A stretch of 64,000 nt of DNA. It comes from Thiorhodovibrio winogradskyi. GTDB taxonomy: Bacteria; Pseudomonadota; Gammaproteobacteria; Chromatiales; Chromatiaceae. Below the pieces are notes generated by a model, which searched no databases, was not told the DNA's origin, and worked only from the letters and a program-made list of their open reading frames with translations. The translations under genes and the position numbers were made by a program. Below are positions 51,210 to 59,551 of this stretch, one piece after another (within the stretch, counting starts at the first letter, position 1; each line of letters opens with the position of its first letter). The stretch is from the NCBI RefSeq assembly GCF_036208045.1, contig NZ_CP121472.1, positions 3,917,531-3,981,530 on the forward strand, given 5' to 3'.

Positions 51210-52142
51210 ATGAACGCATTTCGCGACTGGGTTTTGCAGGCCGAAACCGGCGAATTTTGGGTCTTTTCCTGCGCGGCCCTTATCAGCGCGCTGGTCGCGC
51301 TAGCTTACGGACTGCGCAGCTTCTGGCACCTGCGCATCATTGTCGATACACCCACGGCCAGGATTCGCTCCGCCGCCCAGGGCTATGTCGAGCTGTTTGG
51401 CTTCGCGCGGGTGCGCCGCGAGCCGCTGCTGGCGCCACTGACCCAAACCCCCTGCGTCTGGTATCGCTACAAGGTCGAGGAAGAAGGCGGCAGCGGTCGC
51501 CACAGGAACTGGCGGACAATCCAACAAGGCCAGGCCGAGCATCCCTTTCTGCTTGATGACAGCACTGGAGAATGCCTGGTCGACCCCACCGGCGCCATAC
51601 TCAAGTTCCGCAACAAAGATGTCTGGAACACCCGCGAACCGCATGGCTTTTATCGCTCCCGCTCATCCCCGGCTCGGTCAATCAGCCATTTCTTTGGCCT
51701 CGAGCGCAACTATCGTCTGACCGAGGAGCGCATCCATGCCGGGGAGCCTGTCTATCTGCTCGGCTACTTCGAGACCCCCAGACGCGGCGAACAGGAACGC
51801 CGACGCCTGGCGAATCAACTCCTGCGTCAGTGGAAACGCGACCCTGAGCGCATGCGCCAGTTCGACCGCGACCAGAACGGCGAGATCGATCCGCGGGACT
51901 GGCAGGCGGCACGGGAGCAGGCTTATCAAATCGCCGAACAAGCCGAGCAGCGCCTGGCCGCCAAACCGCCACTTCCGCGCGTCGGCAAGACCAGCACCAT
52001 GGGTCAGCCCTTTATCATTTCCACCCAAGGCGAGGACACCCTCGCCTCCAGCCTGCGCTGGCGCACGGGCGCGGCCAGCCTCGCCGCTGTGCTCCTTGGC
52101 GTTGTTTCAGGCGCGGCCATGATGCTGCGCCTAGGGGAATGA
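51210..52142 (+). CDS. GIDE-domain membrane protein
   Basis: A 310-residue product. There is a membrane helix at residues about 14-35 (FWVFSCAALISALVALAYGL) and another at the C-terminus (AASLAAVLLGVVSGAAMML). Between them is the GIDE region: TPTARIRSAAQGYVELFGFA, then TPCVWYRYKVEEEG and ERIHAGEPVYLLGYFETPRR. An EF-hand-like FDRDQNGEIDPRDW lies at about residue 215. GIDE domains occur in MUL1/MAPL-type E3 ligases and in bacterial LemA partners; no RING domain is present, so ligase activity is not implied. Forms an operon with lemA. Confidence 0.82.
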   Translation: MNAFRDWVLQAETGEFWVFSCAALISALVALAYGLRSFWHLRIIVDTPTARIRSAAQGYVELFGFARVRREPLLAPLTQTPCVWYRYKVEEEGGSGRHRNWRTIQQGQAEHPFLLDDSTGECLVDPTGAILKFRNKDVWNTREPHGFYRSRSSPARSISHFFGLERNYRLTEERIHAGEPVYLLGYFETPRRGEQERRRLANQLLRQWKRDPERMRQFDRDQNGEIDPRDWQAAREQAYQIAEQAEQRLAAKPPLPRVGKTSTMGQPFIISTQGEDTLASSLRWRTGAASLAAVLLGVVSGAAMMLRLGE

Positions 52143-52733
52143 GGCTGAACTCAAGGGATGACGCATGGCCACGCTGAAGTCCCCGCGCAAATAGCCCTCA
52201 CGGAAGCTGAACTCGGCACCGAGCTGCTCGGCCCACTGGCGGACTTCATCGGGGTGGCGACAATTGAACACCTCGGAGTCATCCGCGCCGCGCAGCAAAT
52301 TGAAGACAAAGCCTCGACCACTGGCCGCGAAACAGCGCTCGATAAAACAGAATGTTTCGTACTTCGTCAGGGTATTCATGGCGCCGCTGCACAAATAATA
52401 GTCAGCCGCTGGCAGCGGGTCGGTGAGCGCATCAAGCAGGCGGATATCCTCGCCAGTGCGTTCGCGCGCGACTGTCACCATGGTTTCAAGGGTATCCAGA
52501 CCGATATAGCAGCGGGGCAGATCATGCTGACGGGCGAGGTAGCCATGAAGATCGCCAAAGCCGCAGCCAACATCGACCAGCGTGAGTGTGCTGATATCCT
52601 CCGGCAGCAAAGCCCGCAGCACGCCGAAGCGACACTCTTGGGTATGGCGGGAGTTCCAGTGAACACCCTCGGCCGTGGTCCCGTGTTGGTCAATGGCTTC
52701 TTGATAAAATTCCTGTGTATCGACGCGGGGCAT
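52131..52733 (-). CDS. Class I SAM-dependent methyltransferase
   Basis: A 200-residue product. SAM motif LVDVGCGFGDLHGYLA, GLDTLETMVTVARE with the ribose-binding Asp, and YYLCSGAMNTLTKYETFCFI follow in order. The substrate is unknown. Its 3' end overlaps the end of the convergent GIDE-domain gene by 12 bases. Confidence 0.8.
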   Translation of the reverse strand: MPRVDTQEFYQEAIDQHGTTAEGVHWNSRHTQECRFGVLRALLPEDISTLTLVDVGCGFGDLHGYLARQHDLPRCYIGLDTLETMVTVARERTGEDIRLLDALTDPLPAADYYLCSGAMNTLTKYETFCFIERCFAASGRGFVFNLLRGADDSEVFNCRHPDEVRQWAEQLGAEFSFREGYLRGDFSVAMRHPLSSASFP

Positions 52734-52884
52734 GGGGTAGTCAACAGCTGATACGAGTGGCTAATGAAAGTGGATATTGAACATGAATCCTTGGTCAGGG
52801 AACAATGATCGCGAGCGGTGGCCTGATCTGGCCGCGCGCTATAGTACCATCGGTGTTTCCTCGGACCACGAGACCAAGACCAGC

Positions 52885-53838
52885 ATGATCGATCAACCCG
52901 ACCCCGGTGCCGTTGAAGAGTATTTGCTCAGTCTGCAGGCACGCCTGTGCGAGGCGCTCGCGCGGGCGGATGGCGGCGGCGTCTTTGGTGAGGACCGTTG
53001 GACGCGGCCCAACGGCGGTGGCGGTTGTAGCCGGGTGCTTGAAGAGGGCGCGCTCTTTGAGAAAGCTGGGGTCAATTTCTCCCATGTGCATGGCGCGGCC
53101 TTGCCCGCCAGCGCCAGCGCCGCTCGCCCTGAGCTTGCTGGACGCAGCTTCTCCGCCATGGGCGTGTCCCTGGTGCTGCACCCGCGTAATCCCTATGTGC
53201 CGACCACCCATCTGAATGTGCGTTTTTTCAGCGCCCAGAAGCCGGGTGCCGAGCCGCTCTGGTGGTTTGGCGGCGGGTTCGATCTAACGCCCTATTATGG
53301 CTTCGAGGAAGACGCGCGCCACTGGCATCGCAACGCGCGCGCGGCCTGCAACGGCTTTGGCGACCAGCTTTACCCGGAGCTCAAGCGCGCGTGCGACCGC
53401 TATTTTTATCTCAAGCATCGCGACGAGGCTCGCGGCATCGGCGGGCTCTTTTTCGATGACTTCAGCCGTTTCGGCTTCGCGCGCAGCTTAGCCTTCATGC
53501 AAGCCGTCGCCGAGCACTTCCTGCCCGGCTATTTGCCCATTGTCGCGCGTCGCCGCGAGCACCCCTGGGGCGATCGCGAGCGGGCCTTTCAGATGATGCG
53601 CAGGGGTCGTTATGTGGAATTCAACCTGGTTTATGATCGGGGCACGCTCTTTGGGCTGCAATCCTGCGGACGCACCGAGTCCATTCTGATGTCCCTGCCG
53701 CCAAATGTGAGCTGGCGCTATGACTGGCATCCCGAGCCCGGCAGCCCGGAGTCGCGGCTAATGGAATATTTTCTTGTTCCCCGGGACTGGCTGGCCGCGG
53801 ACGCGACCTCTCTGGACGAATCGCTTTTAGCCGAATAA
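52885..53838 (+). CDS. hemF: Oxygen-dependent coproporphyrinogen III oxidase
   Basis: A 317-residue product from the ATG at 52885; an in-frame ATG at 52777 would add 36 non-family residues. Motifs are [20 protein letters not shown], ERGGVNFSxVxG-like [48 protein letters not shown] and [20 protein letters not shown]. It decarboxylates coproporphyrinogen III to protoporphyrinogen IX with O2, in haem and bacteriochlorophyll synthesis. Its presence shows an oxygen-tolerant lifestyle. Confidence 0.93.
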   Translation: MIDQPDPGAVEEYLLSLQARLCEALARADGGGVFGEDRWTRPNGGGGCSRVLEEGALFEKAGVNFSHVHGAALPASASAARPELAGRSFSAMGVSLVLHPRNPYVPTTHLNVRFFSAQKPGAEPLWWFGGGFDLTPYYGFEEDARHWHRNARAACNGFGDQLYPELKRACDRYFYLKHRDEARGIGGLFFDDFSRFGFARSLAFMQAVAEHFLPGYLPIVARRREHPWGDRERAFQMMRRGRYVEFNLVYDRGTLFGLQSCGRTESILMSLPPNVSWRYDWHPEPGSPESRLMEYFLVPRDWLAADATSLDESLLAE

Positions 53839-53916
53839 TGGTTGCCGAATCAATCTCGGCGAATCACTGCGACTGCGCAGGTCATGCCCTGCCATCGGAG
53901 ATATTTGTTCTTGCTC

Positions 53917-54507
53917 TCACCGGCGGTAGGCGAGCGCGACTGTATAATGCGCCCCTTGCTTGAGCTTGTCGTAGTTACCAAAGATATCCTCCAGATACCG
54001 CTTGATGAACTGCCGCAAGCCGTTAATGGTCACCACATAGAGCGCCCCGCCTGAGTTAAGACGCGCGAGCGCGTCGTACAACCAGAGCGTGAGCAACTCC
54101 TTGCCGACTTTTGCCGGGATATTGCTGGCGATCAGATCGAAGCGACGCTTGGGCTCGATCTGATCGAATCCGTTGCTCAGCAGTGCCTCGGCATTGTGCA
54201 AGCCATTGCGCGCGATGTTCTTGCGTGCGAACTCCACAGCGACAAAATCCTTATCCACCATGAGCACCCGCCCCTTGGGGGCCAGGCGCGCCAGGGTCAG
54301 GCCAATGGGTCCGTAGCCACAACCAAGGTCAAGGCAATCAGCCTCGGGCGCAACCTCCATGTGCTCTATCAGCAGCCGGGTTCCATCATCGATTTCGCGC
54401 GGTGAAAACAGCCCCCAGGTTGAATTCAAGTGCAGTGGCTGCCCTGCCAGCTCAGCCTGAAAGCTGATCGGACGCCGCAGACTGGCGAGCTGGGATTGAT
54501 CGATCAT
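53917..54507 (-). CDS. RsmC-like class I methyltransferase
   Basis: A 196-residue product. WGLFSPREIDDGTRLLIEHM, SAM motif CLDLGCGYGPIGLTLARLAP, VDKDFVAVEFARKNI and LIASNIPAKVGKE, where the N-I-P-A replaces the N-P-P-x of amino-methyltransferases. The fold is that of the RsmC/YbiN family C-terminal half, acting on rRNA guanine or small substrates; the specific target is unknown. It is divergent from phoB across a 349-base gap. Confidence 0.8.
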   Translation of the reverse strand: MIDQSQLASLRRPISFQAELAGQPLHLNSTWGLFSPREIDDGTRLLIEHMEVAPEADCLDLGCGYGPIGLTLARLAPKGRVLMVDKDFVAVEFARKNIARNGLHNAEALLSNGFDQIEPKRRFDLIASNIPAKVGKELLTLWLYDALARLNSGGALYVVTINGLRQFIKRYLEDIFGNYDKLKQGAHYTVALAYRR

Positions 54508-54856
54508 GGCGTCTCCTGTATGGATGGAACTCGCGAGCCCTTTGGATCACGGGCACTTTAGCGCAAGCTGGACGGCATTCTACCGCTTCGGCCCGCCAAG
54601 AATAGCCGCCGCGGCTGTCACCATTCTTTAACCATTTCGCCATAAACTAGCCCGAACCCTCTTGACCCCCATGGCCTTGATGCTCGCTGGCTTGCCCAAA
54701 CCGGCCACCCCGCTTGCACAAGACTTTGGCTCTCTTGCCGAACATTGACCCATGCCATTGGTCGGTCCCATTGATCGATGCCATGCGTTCACCTTCGCGT
54801 GAAACAGCTGCTTCGTTTTTCGGGGTGCCAATACCCCATGAGCCTTAGGAGCCCCG
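54508..54856. other. Intergenic region between the methyltransferase gene and phoB
   Basis: No gene seen. It contains a candidate Pho box (54615-54636) and a long leader to phoB; the phoB ribosome-binding site AGGAG lies at 54847. Confidence 0.5.
54615..54646 (+). promoter_or_regulatory. Candidate Pho box and -10 element for phoB
   Basis: CTGTCACCATT and CTTTAACCATT are adjacent 11-base direct repeats, the spacing of PhoB-binding half sites (consensus CTGTCAT, 4 bases, CTGTCAC). CATAAA follows at 54641, where a -10 element would lie. It would give phosphate-starvation autoregulation of phoB-phoR. Confidence 0.35.
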
Positions 54857-55540
54857 ATGCCGACCCTTCTGATCGTAGACGACGAACCTGACATTCGCGA
54901 ACTCATTCGCTTCAGCCTCGAGGAAGCCGAATTTCGTGTCCTCGAGGCTGCTCACGCCGATGAAGCCCGCAAGCAGATTGGTCACAATACGCCAGACCTG
55001 ATTCTGCTCGATTGGATGCTGCCGGGTCGCTCGGGCCTTGAGTTGGCGACCCAACTCAAACAAAGCGCGCGGACCAAGAACATCCCCATCATCATGATCA
55101 GCGCCCGGGGCGAAGAGGAAGACCGCGTCAAAGGCCTGGATACCGGGGCCGATGACTATATCGCCAAGCCTTTCTCACCGCGCGAAATGGTCGCCCGCGT
55201 CAAGGCCGTGTTGCGCCGCAGTCAGAGTGACCAGCAACAGGATGACATTGAGATTGGCGGTCTACGCATTGATCACATTGGGCATCGCGTCAGTGCCAAT
55301 GGCCAACCCATCACCATCGCACCAACCGAATATAAGCTGCTGCACTTTTTCATGACCCATGCCGATCGTGCCTTCAGCCGCTCGCAACTGCTTGATCATG
55401 TCTGGGGTGATCAGGTCTATGTGGAGGAGCGCACGGTCGATGTGCATGTTCGGCGCCTGAGAAAAGCGCTCGAAAATACTGGTCATCAACATCTGCTGCA
55501 AACTGTGCGGGGCGTTGGCTACCGCTTCTCGGACAAATGA
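54857..55540 (+). CDS. phoB: Phosphate regulon response regulator PhoB
   Basis: A 227-residue product. The receiver domain has the acidic pocket VDDEPD, phosphoacceptor Asp52 in LILLDWMLPGRSG, and the conserved Lys in YIAKPFSPREMVAR. The OmpR-type winged-helix DNA-binding domain follows (IAPTEYKLLHFFMTHADRAF, SRSQLLDHVWG, EERTVDVHVRRLRKAL). It activates phosphate-starvation genes after phosphorylation by PhoR, encoded next with an ATGA overlap. Confidence 0.92.
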   Translation: MPTLLIVDDEPDIRELIRFSLEEAEFRVLEAAHADEARKQIGHNTPDLILLDWMLPGRSGLELATQLKQSARTKNIPIIMISARGEEEDRVKGLDTGADDYIAKPFSPREMVARVKAVLRRSQSDQQQDDIEIGGLRIDHIGHRVSANGQPITIAPTEYKLLHFFMTHADRAFSRSQLLDHVWGDQVYVEERTVDVHVRRLRKALENTGHQHLLQTVRGVGYRFSDK

Positions 55541-56979
55541 GCCAACCAGAGGCAAAGGACTCAAAACCGCCGGGTCCTACATCACCGCCCAACACAGTTT
55601 TTCGATGGCTGATACCCTGGTTGGATCTCTGGGTCGCTCGTTTCAGAAACAACCTGGCACGCGACACAGTCGCGGAAGTCGGCATGGTCTTGCTCGCACT
55701 TTGCATCGCGGCTGGCCTGCAACTCGCCGGTCTACACTGGATCAGTGCCCTGGCACTCGCTCTGTTGCCCTATTTGGCGCGTCATCTGCTGCTACTCGTG
55801 CGTTTGGCGCGCTTGATCCGCAAGCAGCATCGGCTGGTACCACCCTTTCCGCTCGGGTTCTGGGGGGAGATTTATCGCACCATCGCGCGCTATCAGCAGC
55901 GCGGACGCAAAGGGCGCAAACGCCAGCTGCGTTTCACAAGACGTTTTCGTGAGGCTGCCAATTCGGTACCGGATGCACTGGTGGTGCTAGACAAGGGCAG
56001 ACGCGTGGAATGGGCCAATCCCGCCGCATCTTCCCTAATGAACGTGCAATTTCCGCGCGATGACGGCCGACAACTCAAAGAGGTATTTCCACACGACTCA
56101 CTGGAAGAATACATTAGCGCTGGCGACTACAGCCGTCCGATTGATATGACCCCTGCGCACAACCAGTCCTTGATGCTTTCAGTGCGCGTCACACCCTTTG
56201 GCGAGCGCAAAAAGCAGCGCCTGGTGGTTGGGCGTGACATTACCAAGGTGTATCACCTCAATATGATCAGGCGCGACTTCGTCGCCAATGCCTCACACGA
56301 GTTGCGCACACCGCTGACAGTCATCACCGGTTTTCTTGAACGCCTGAGCGAGTCGCCTCAGACGCCACCTGGTCACCGCCGACCGCTGAGCCTGATGCGC
56401 CAGCAAGGCGAGCGTATGCGCTCCATCATTGAGGATTTGCTGATGCTGTCGCGCCTGGAAATGGACCATCGCACGACCCAAATCACGGCTGTTGAAGTCA
56501 CCGAACTGGTCAATGCCATTGTCTCGGAGGCACGAATTCTATGCGGTGACAGCCATCCCATCACGCTGGAGATGGACCCGAACCTCAGACTGCTGGGCAA
56601 TCAGAACGAACTCTACAGCGCTTTTTCCAACCTGGTCTTTAATGCCGTCAAGCACACCCCGGCGGGCACGGAGGTACGGATTCGCTGGAAGGAGCTGGGC
56701 AACAGCCCCTGCTTCTCGGTCAGGGACAGTGGTCAGGGGATCGCGGCCGAACATCTACCGCGTTTGAGCGAGCGTTTTTACCGCATCGACAAGGCGCGTT
56801 CGCGCGAGTCAGGCGGAACGGGACTGGGTCTTGCGATTGTCAAGCATGTGCTGAATCGGCACGATGCTCAGCTGAGAATTGCCAGTGAGCTCGGCACTGG
56901 CAGCACCTTTAGTTGTTATTTCCCGCCAGCCAGCCGACTGCGGCGCGAGTCGGCCGAGGCACTGATTGCCACCAGATAG
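55537..56979 (+). CDS. phoR: Phosphate regulon sensor histidine kinase PhoR
   Basis: A 480-residue product. A pair of N-terminal membrane helices (about residues 45-90, VGMVLLALCIAAGLQLAGLH, then ALALALLPYLARHLLLLVRL) is followed by a PAS domain (VPDALVVLDKGRRVEWANPA). His254 lies in NASHELRTPLTVITGFLERL. The catalytic ATPase has NLVFNAVKHTPAGTEV, DSGQGIAAEHLPRLSERFYR and GGTGLGLAIVKHVLNRH. It has no large periplasmic sensor, as expected for PhoR, which senses through the Pst transporter and PhoU; neither is in the window. Confidence 0.9.
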   Translation: MSQPEAKDSKPPGPTSPPNTVFRWLIPWLDLWVARFRNNLARDTVAEVGMVLLALCIAAGLQLAGLHWISALALALLPYLARHLLLLVRLARLIRKQHRLVPPFPLGFWGEIYRTIARYQQRGRKGRKRQLRFTRRFREAANSVPDALVVLDKGRRVEWANPAASSLMNVQFPRDDGRQLKEVFPHDSLEEYISAGDYSRPIDMTPAHNQSLMLSVRVTPFGERKKQRLVVGRDITKVYHLNMIRRDFVANASHELRTPLTVITGFLERLSESPQTPPGHRRPLSLMRQQGERMRSIIEDLLMLSRLEMDHRTTQITAVEVTELVNAIVSEARILCGDSHPITLEMDPNLRLLGNQNELYSAFSNLVFNAVKHTPAGTEVRIRWKELGNSPCFSVRDSGQGIAAEHLPRLSERFYRIDKARSRESGGTGLGLAIVKHVLNRHDAQLRIASELGTGSTFSCYFPPASRLRRESAEALIATR

Positions 56980-57095
56980 GGCGGTGCTTCACTGTGAATC
57001 AGCAGTTTCATCCTCTGGAGTGGGAGCGACGCGCCATGTGCGTGAGCGTACATCCATGGATGTTGTCTTCAAGGGTGGCACCAGAACCATGAGCG

Positions 57096-57359
57096 TCAGG
57101 CCATCAGATCAATTAGGGTGCCAACCATCTCATCAGCGGTGCGGATGACGCTTGCCGCGGCCTCGGTCGCGCGCTCCCCGACGCCGAGATTGACCAGCGG
57201 CCGCGTCAGATCGGTACTCGCACCCCGACCCGCATTGCCCCCCTCATTGACCATGGTTTGCTGGGCGATTGTATTTGCCGCGTTGGTCACCGTCTGATAG
57301 CCGCGCTGCATGCCCGTGAGGCCTGCGCCCATCAGTCCGACACTCATGTCAGCTGCCAT
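57096..57359 (-). CDS. Small flagellar rod/hook-like protein
   Basis: An 87-residue product. The C-terminal ERATEAAASVIRTADEMVGT-LIDLMA resembles the C-terminal helix of flagellar rod and hook proteins (V-x-T-A-D-E-M-L-x-x-L-L), and the N-terminal GMQRGYQTVTNAANTIAQQT the matching N-terminal helix. Short orphan genes of this kind are common in motile proteobacteria and have no defined role. No other flagellar gene is nearby. Confidence 0.6.
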   Translation of the reverse strand: MAADMSVGLMGAGLTGMQRGYQTVTNAANTIAQQTMVNEGGNAGRGASTDLTRPLVNLGVGERATEAAASVIRTADEMVGTLIDLMA

Positions 57360-57455
57360 TTCATTTCTCGATTGGGTTGTTTTCCCTTGGTTCTGCTTAA
57401 AAGTCTAGTCGACCAAAGGACACTCCACCCGGGTCACACCGATAAATGCGAACCT

Positions 57456-57491
57456 GATCACAAAAGCGATCACAAAAGCGATCACAAAAGC
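57456..57491 (+). repeat. Three tandem copies of GATCACAAAAGC
   Basis: A 12-base unit starts at 57456, 57468 and 57480 in the 291-base gap between the flagellar-like gene and selO. Nothing else is recognisable in the gap. Confidence 0.85.
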
Positions 57492-57651
57492 CGATCTGGC
57501 AGGCACTGCCCGATCGCGGTTTCATTCCCGCGCGCGGCCCCCAGATTGTCCATTCCAGCGGACTTGTAAGCCTCCCAAGCCCTTACACCAGCTTGACAGA
57601 TCGGGGGGGTTCGCGCGATGAGCAACCGCATTCGAGCCGAGGCCCTTGCCA

Positions 57652-59172
57652 ATGATTTTCGCCTTCGATAACACCTACGCCCGCCTGCCTTATCGGTTCC
57701 ACGCCCGAGTGATACCCACGGCGGTCGCGCGGCCGACCCTGCTGCAGGTGAACGAGGATCTGGCACACCAACTCGGACTCAACCCGAGTGAACTGCGCAA
57801 CCAAGAGGCCACCGACATCTTCGCCGGCAATCGCCTGCCGGAAGGCGCCGAGCCTTTGGCGATGGCCTATGCTGGGCACCAGTTCGGCTCCTTTGTCCCG
57901 CAACTGGGCGATGGTCGTGCGATACTGCTTGGCGAGTTGGTAACGCCGCGGGGCATGCGTTTCGACATTCAACTGAAAGGCGCCGGGCGCACACCCTTTT
58001 CGCGTGCTGGCGACGGGCGCGCTTGGCTGGGTCCGGTGCTGCGCGAATACTTAGTAAGCGAGGCCATGCATTCGCTCGGTATCTCCACCACCCGCGGGCT
58101 CGCGGCCGTCGCCACTGGTGAGCCTGTGTATCGCGAGCATCCTCTGCCAGGCGCCATTCTGACCCGCGTGGCAGGCAGTCATGTGCGGGTTGGCACCTTC
58201 GAGTACTTTCGCGCGCGACAGGACTCGGCAGCACTCAAGACGTTGGCTGACTATGTTATCGCACGCCATTATCCGGCCTTGGCCGAGGCGGAACAGCCCT
58301 ATGGCGAACTGCTGGAGGCGGTCGCGACGCGCCAGGCGGATCTCATCGCCGCCTGGATGAGCGTCGGCTTTATTCATGGAGTCATGAACACCGATAATAC
58401 CTCCATCATCGGCGAGACCATCGACTACGGCCCCTGCGCCTTCATGGACAGCTACGACCCAACCACGGTTTTCAGTTCCATCGACTATCGTGGTCGCTAC
58501 GCCTACGGCAACCAGGCACGCATTGCCCATTGGAATCTCTCCAGCCTGGCACTGTCATTCAGACCGCTCCTGGAACAAGAATCCGATCAGGCGGCCGCGC
58601 GCGCCACGGCCGCGCTCGACCTGTTCCAAACGCGCTTTGATCAAGCCTGGCTCAGTTGCTTTGGACGCAAGCTCGGCATCACCAATGCGCGCAACGAGGA
58701 CAGGACGCTGATCAAAGACTTTCTCGACCTGCTCGCGCGGCATCGGGCGGACTTCACCAACAGCTTTAGTGCCCTGTGCTCCGCTCCGGAGGATGGCGGC
58801 GAGGCGCTGGGTCGAGAGGTCGAGCGGCGGAACCCGGGGGAAGCCTGCGCCAACTGGCTCGCTCGCTGGCACCAGCGGCTGGCAAGCGACCCGCGGACCA
58901 ATGCCGAGCGCAGCCAAATGATGCGCCAGGCCAATCCTGCCGTGATCCCGCGCAATCACCGCGTGGAGCAGGCCCTGGATGCGGCGGTGGAGGGGGATAT
59001 GAAGCCCTTCGAGCGACTGCTCGCGGTGGTGCGACGGCCTTGGATGGATGGGGGGACTGTTAGGGCGTCCGATGGCGGGCATGACGCGGGCGAGGATGCA
59101 GAAATCAGCGCATTCTATCGCGCGCCACCAAAACCCCAGGAAGTGGTGCAATATACCTTTTGCGGAACCTGA
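57652..59172 (+). CDS. selO: Protein adenylyltransferase SelO (YdiU/UPF0061)
   Basis: A 506-residue product from the ATG at 57652 (a TTG lies six bases earlier). Motifs are YAGHQFGSFVPQLGDGRAIL, RGMRFDIQLKGAGRTPFSRA, GDGRAWLGPVLREYLVSEAM, GVMNTDNTSIIGETIDYGPC with the metal-binding Asn/Asp, and AFMDSYDPTTVFSSIDYRGR. SelO is a pseudokinase-fold enzyme that transfers AMP to Ser, Thr or Tyr of proteins in redox control. Its C-terminus YTFCGT retains a Cys near the end. Confidence 0.92.
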   Translation: MIFAFDNTYARLPYRFHARVIPTAVARPTLLQVNEDLAHQLGLNPSELRNQEATDIFAGNRLPEGAEPLAMAYAGHQFGSFVPQLGDGRAILLGELVTPRGMRFDIQLKGAGRTPFSRAGDGRAWLGPVLREYLVSEAMHSLGISTTRGLAAVATGEPVYREHPLPGAILTRVAGSHVRVGTFEYFRARQDSAALKTLADYVIARHYPALAEAEQPYGELLEAVATRQADLIAAWMSVGFIHGVMNTDNTSIIGETIDYGPCAFMDSYDPTTVFSSIDYRGRYAYGNQARIAHWNLSSLALSFRPLLEQESDQAAARATAALDLFQTRFDQAWLSCFGRKLGITNARNEDRTLIKDFLDLLARHRADFTNSFSALCSAPEDGGEALGREVERRNPGEACANWLARWHQRLASDPRTNAERSQMMRQANPAVIPRNHRVEQALDAAVEGDMKPFERLLAVVRRPWMDGGTVRASDGGHDAGEDAEISAFYRAPPKPQEVVQYTFCGT

Positions 59173-59303
59173 GCGCGCCAACCGGATGCGCGCGAACGGC
59201 TGCCGTCAGCCGCCGCATCTTGCTATGATCCCGGCTTCTTGCGGCGAGCGGATCGCCCACGGGTCAAAATCGCCGTCAGCCATTCATCGGAGCCATTGCC
59301 ATT

Positions 59304-59513
59304 ATGATCGACAAACGCCTGCTGGAAATCCTCGTCTGCCCCGTCACCAAGGGGCCGCTGGTCCTGGATAAGGACAAGTCCGAACTGATCTCCATCTCCG
59401 GGCGGCTTGCTTATCCGATTCGCGACGACATCCCAGTCATGCTTGAAGACGAGGCGCGTCACCTCAGTGAGGAGGAGACCGAAAAGCTGCGCAAGACAGG
59501 GGGAACGGCTTAA
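59304..59513 (+). CDS. Trm112 family protein (YcaR-like)
   Basis: A 69-residue product, [20 protein letters not shown], then [20 protein letters not shown]. The family includes eukaryotic Trm112, a methyltransferase activator. The bacterial form keeps only one Cys-Pro here (LVCPVTKG), so zinc binding is unlikely. Confidence 0.88.
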   Translation: MIDKRLLEILVCPVTKGPLVLDKDKSELISISGRLAYPIRDDIPVMLEDEARHLSEEETEKLRKTGGTA

Positions 59514-59551
59514 TTCGCCCCTCTTGGTTGTCGCGCGCGGTTGCTGTCTGA

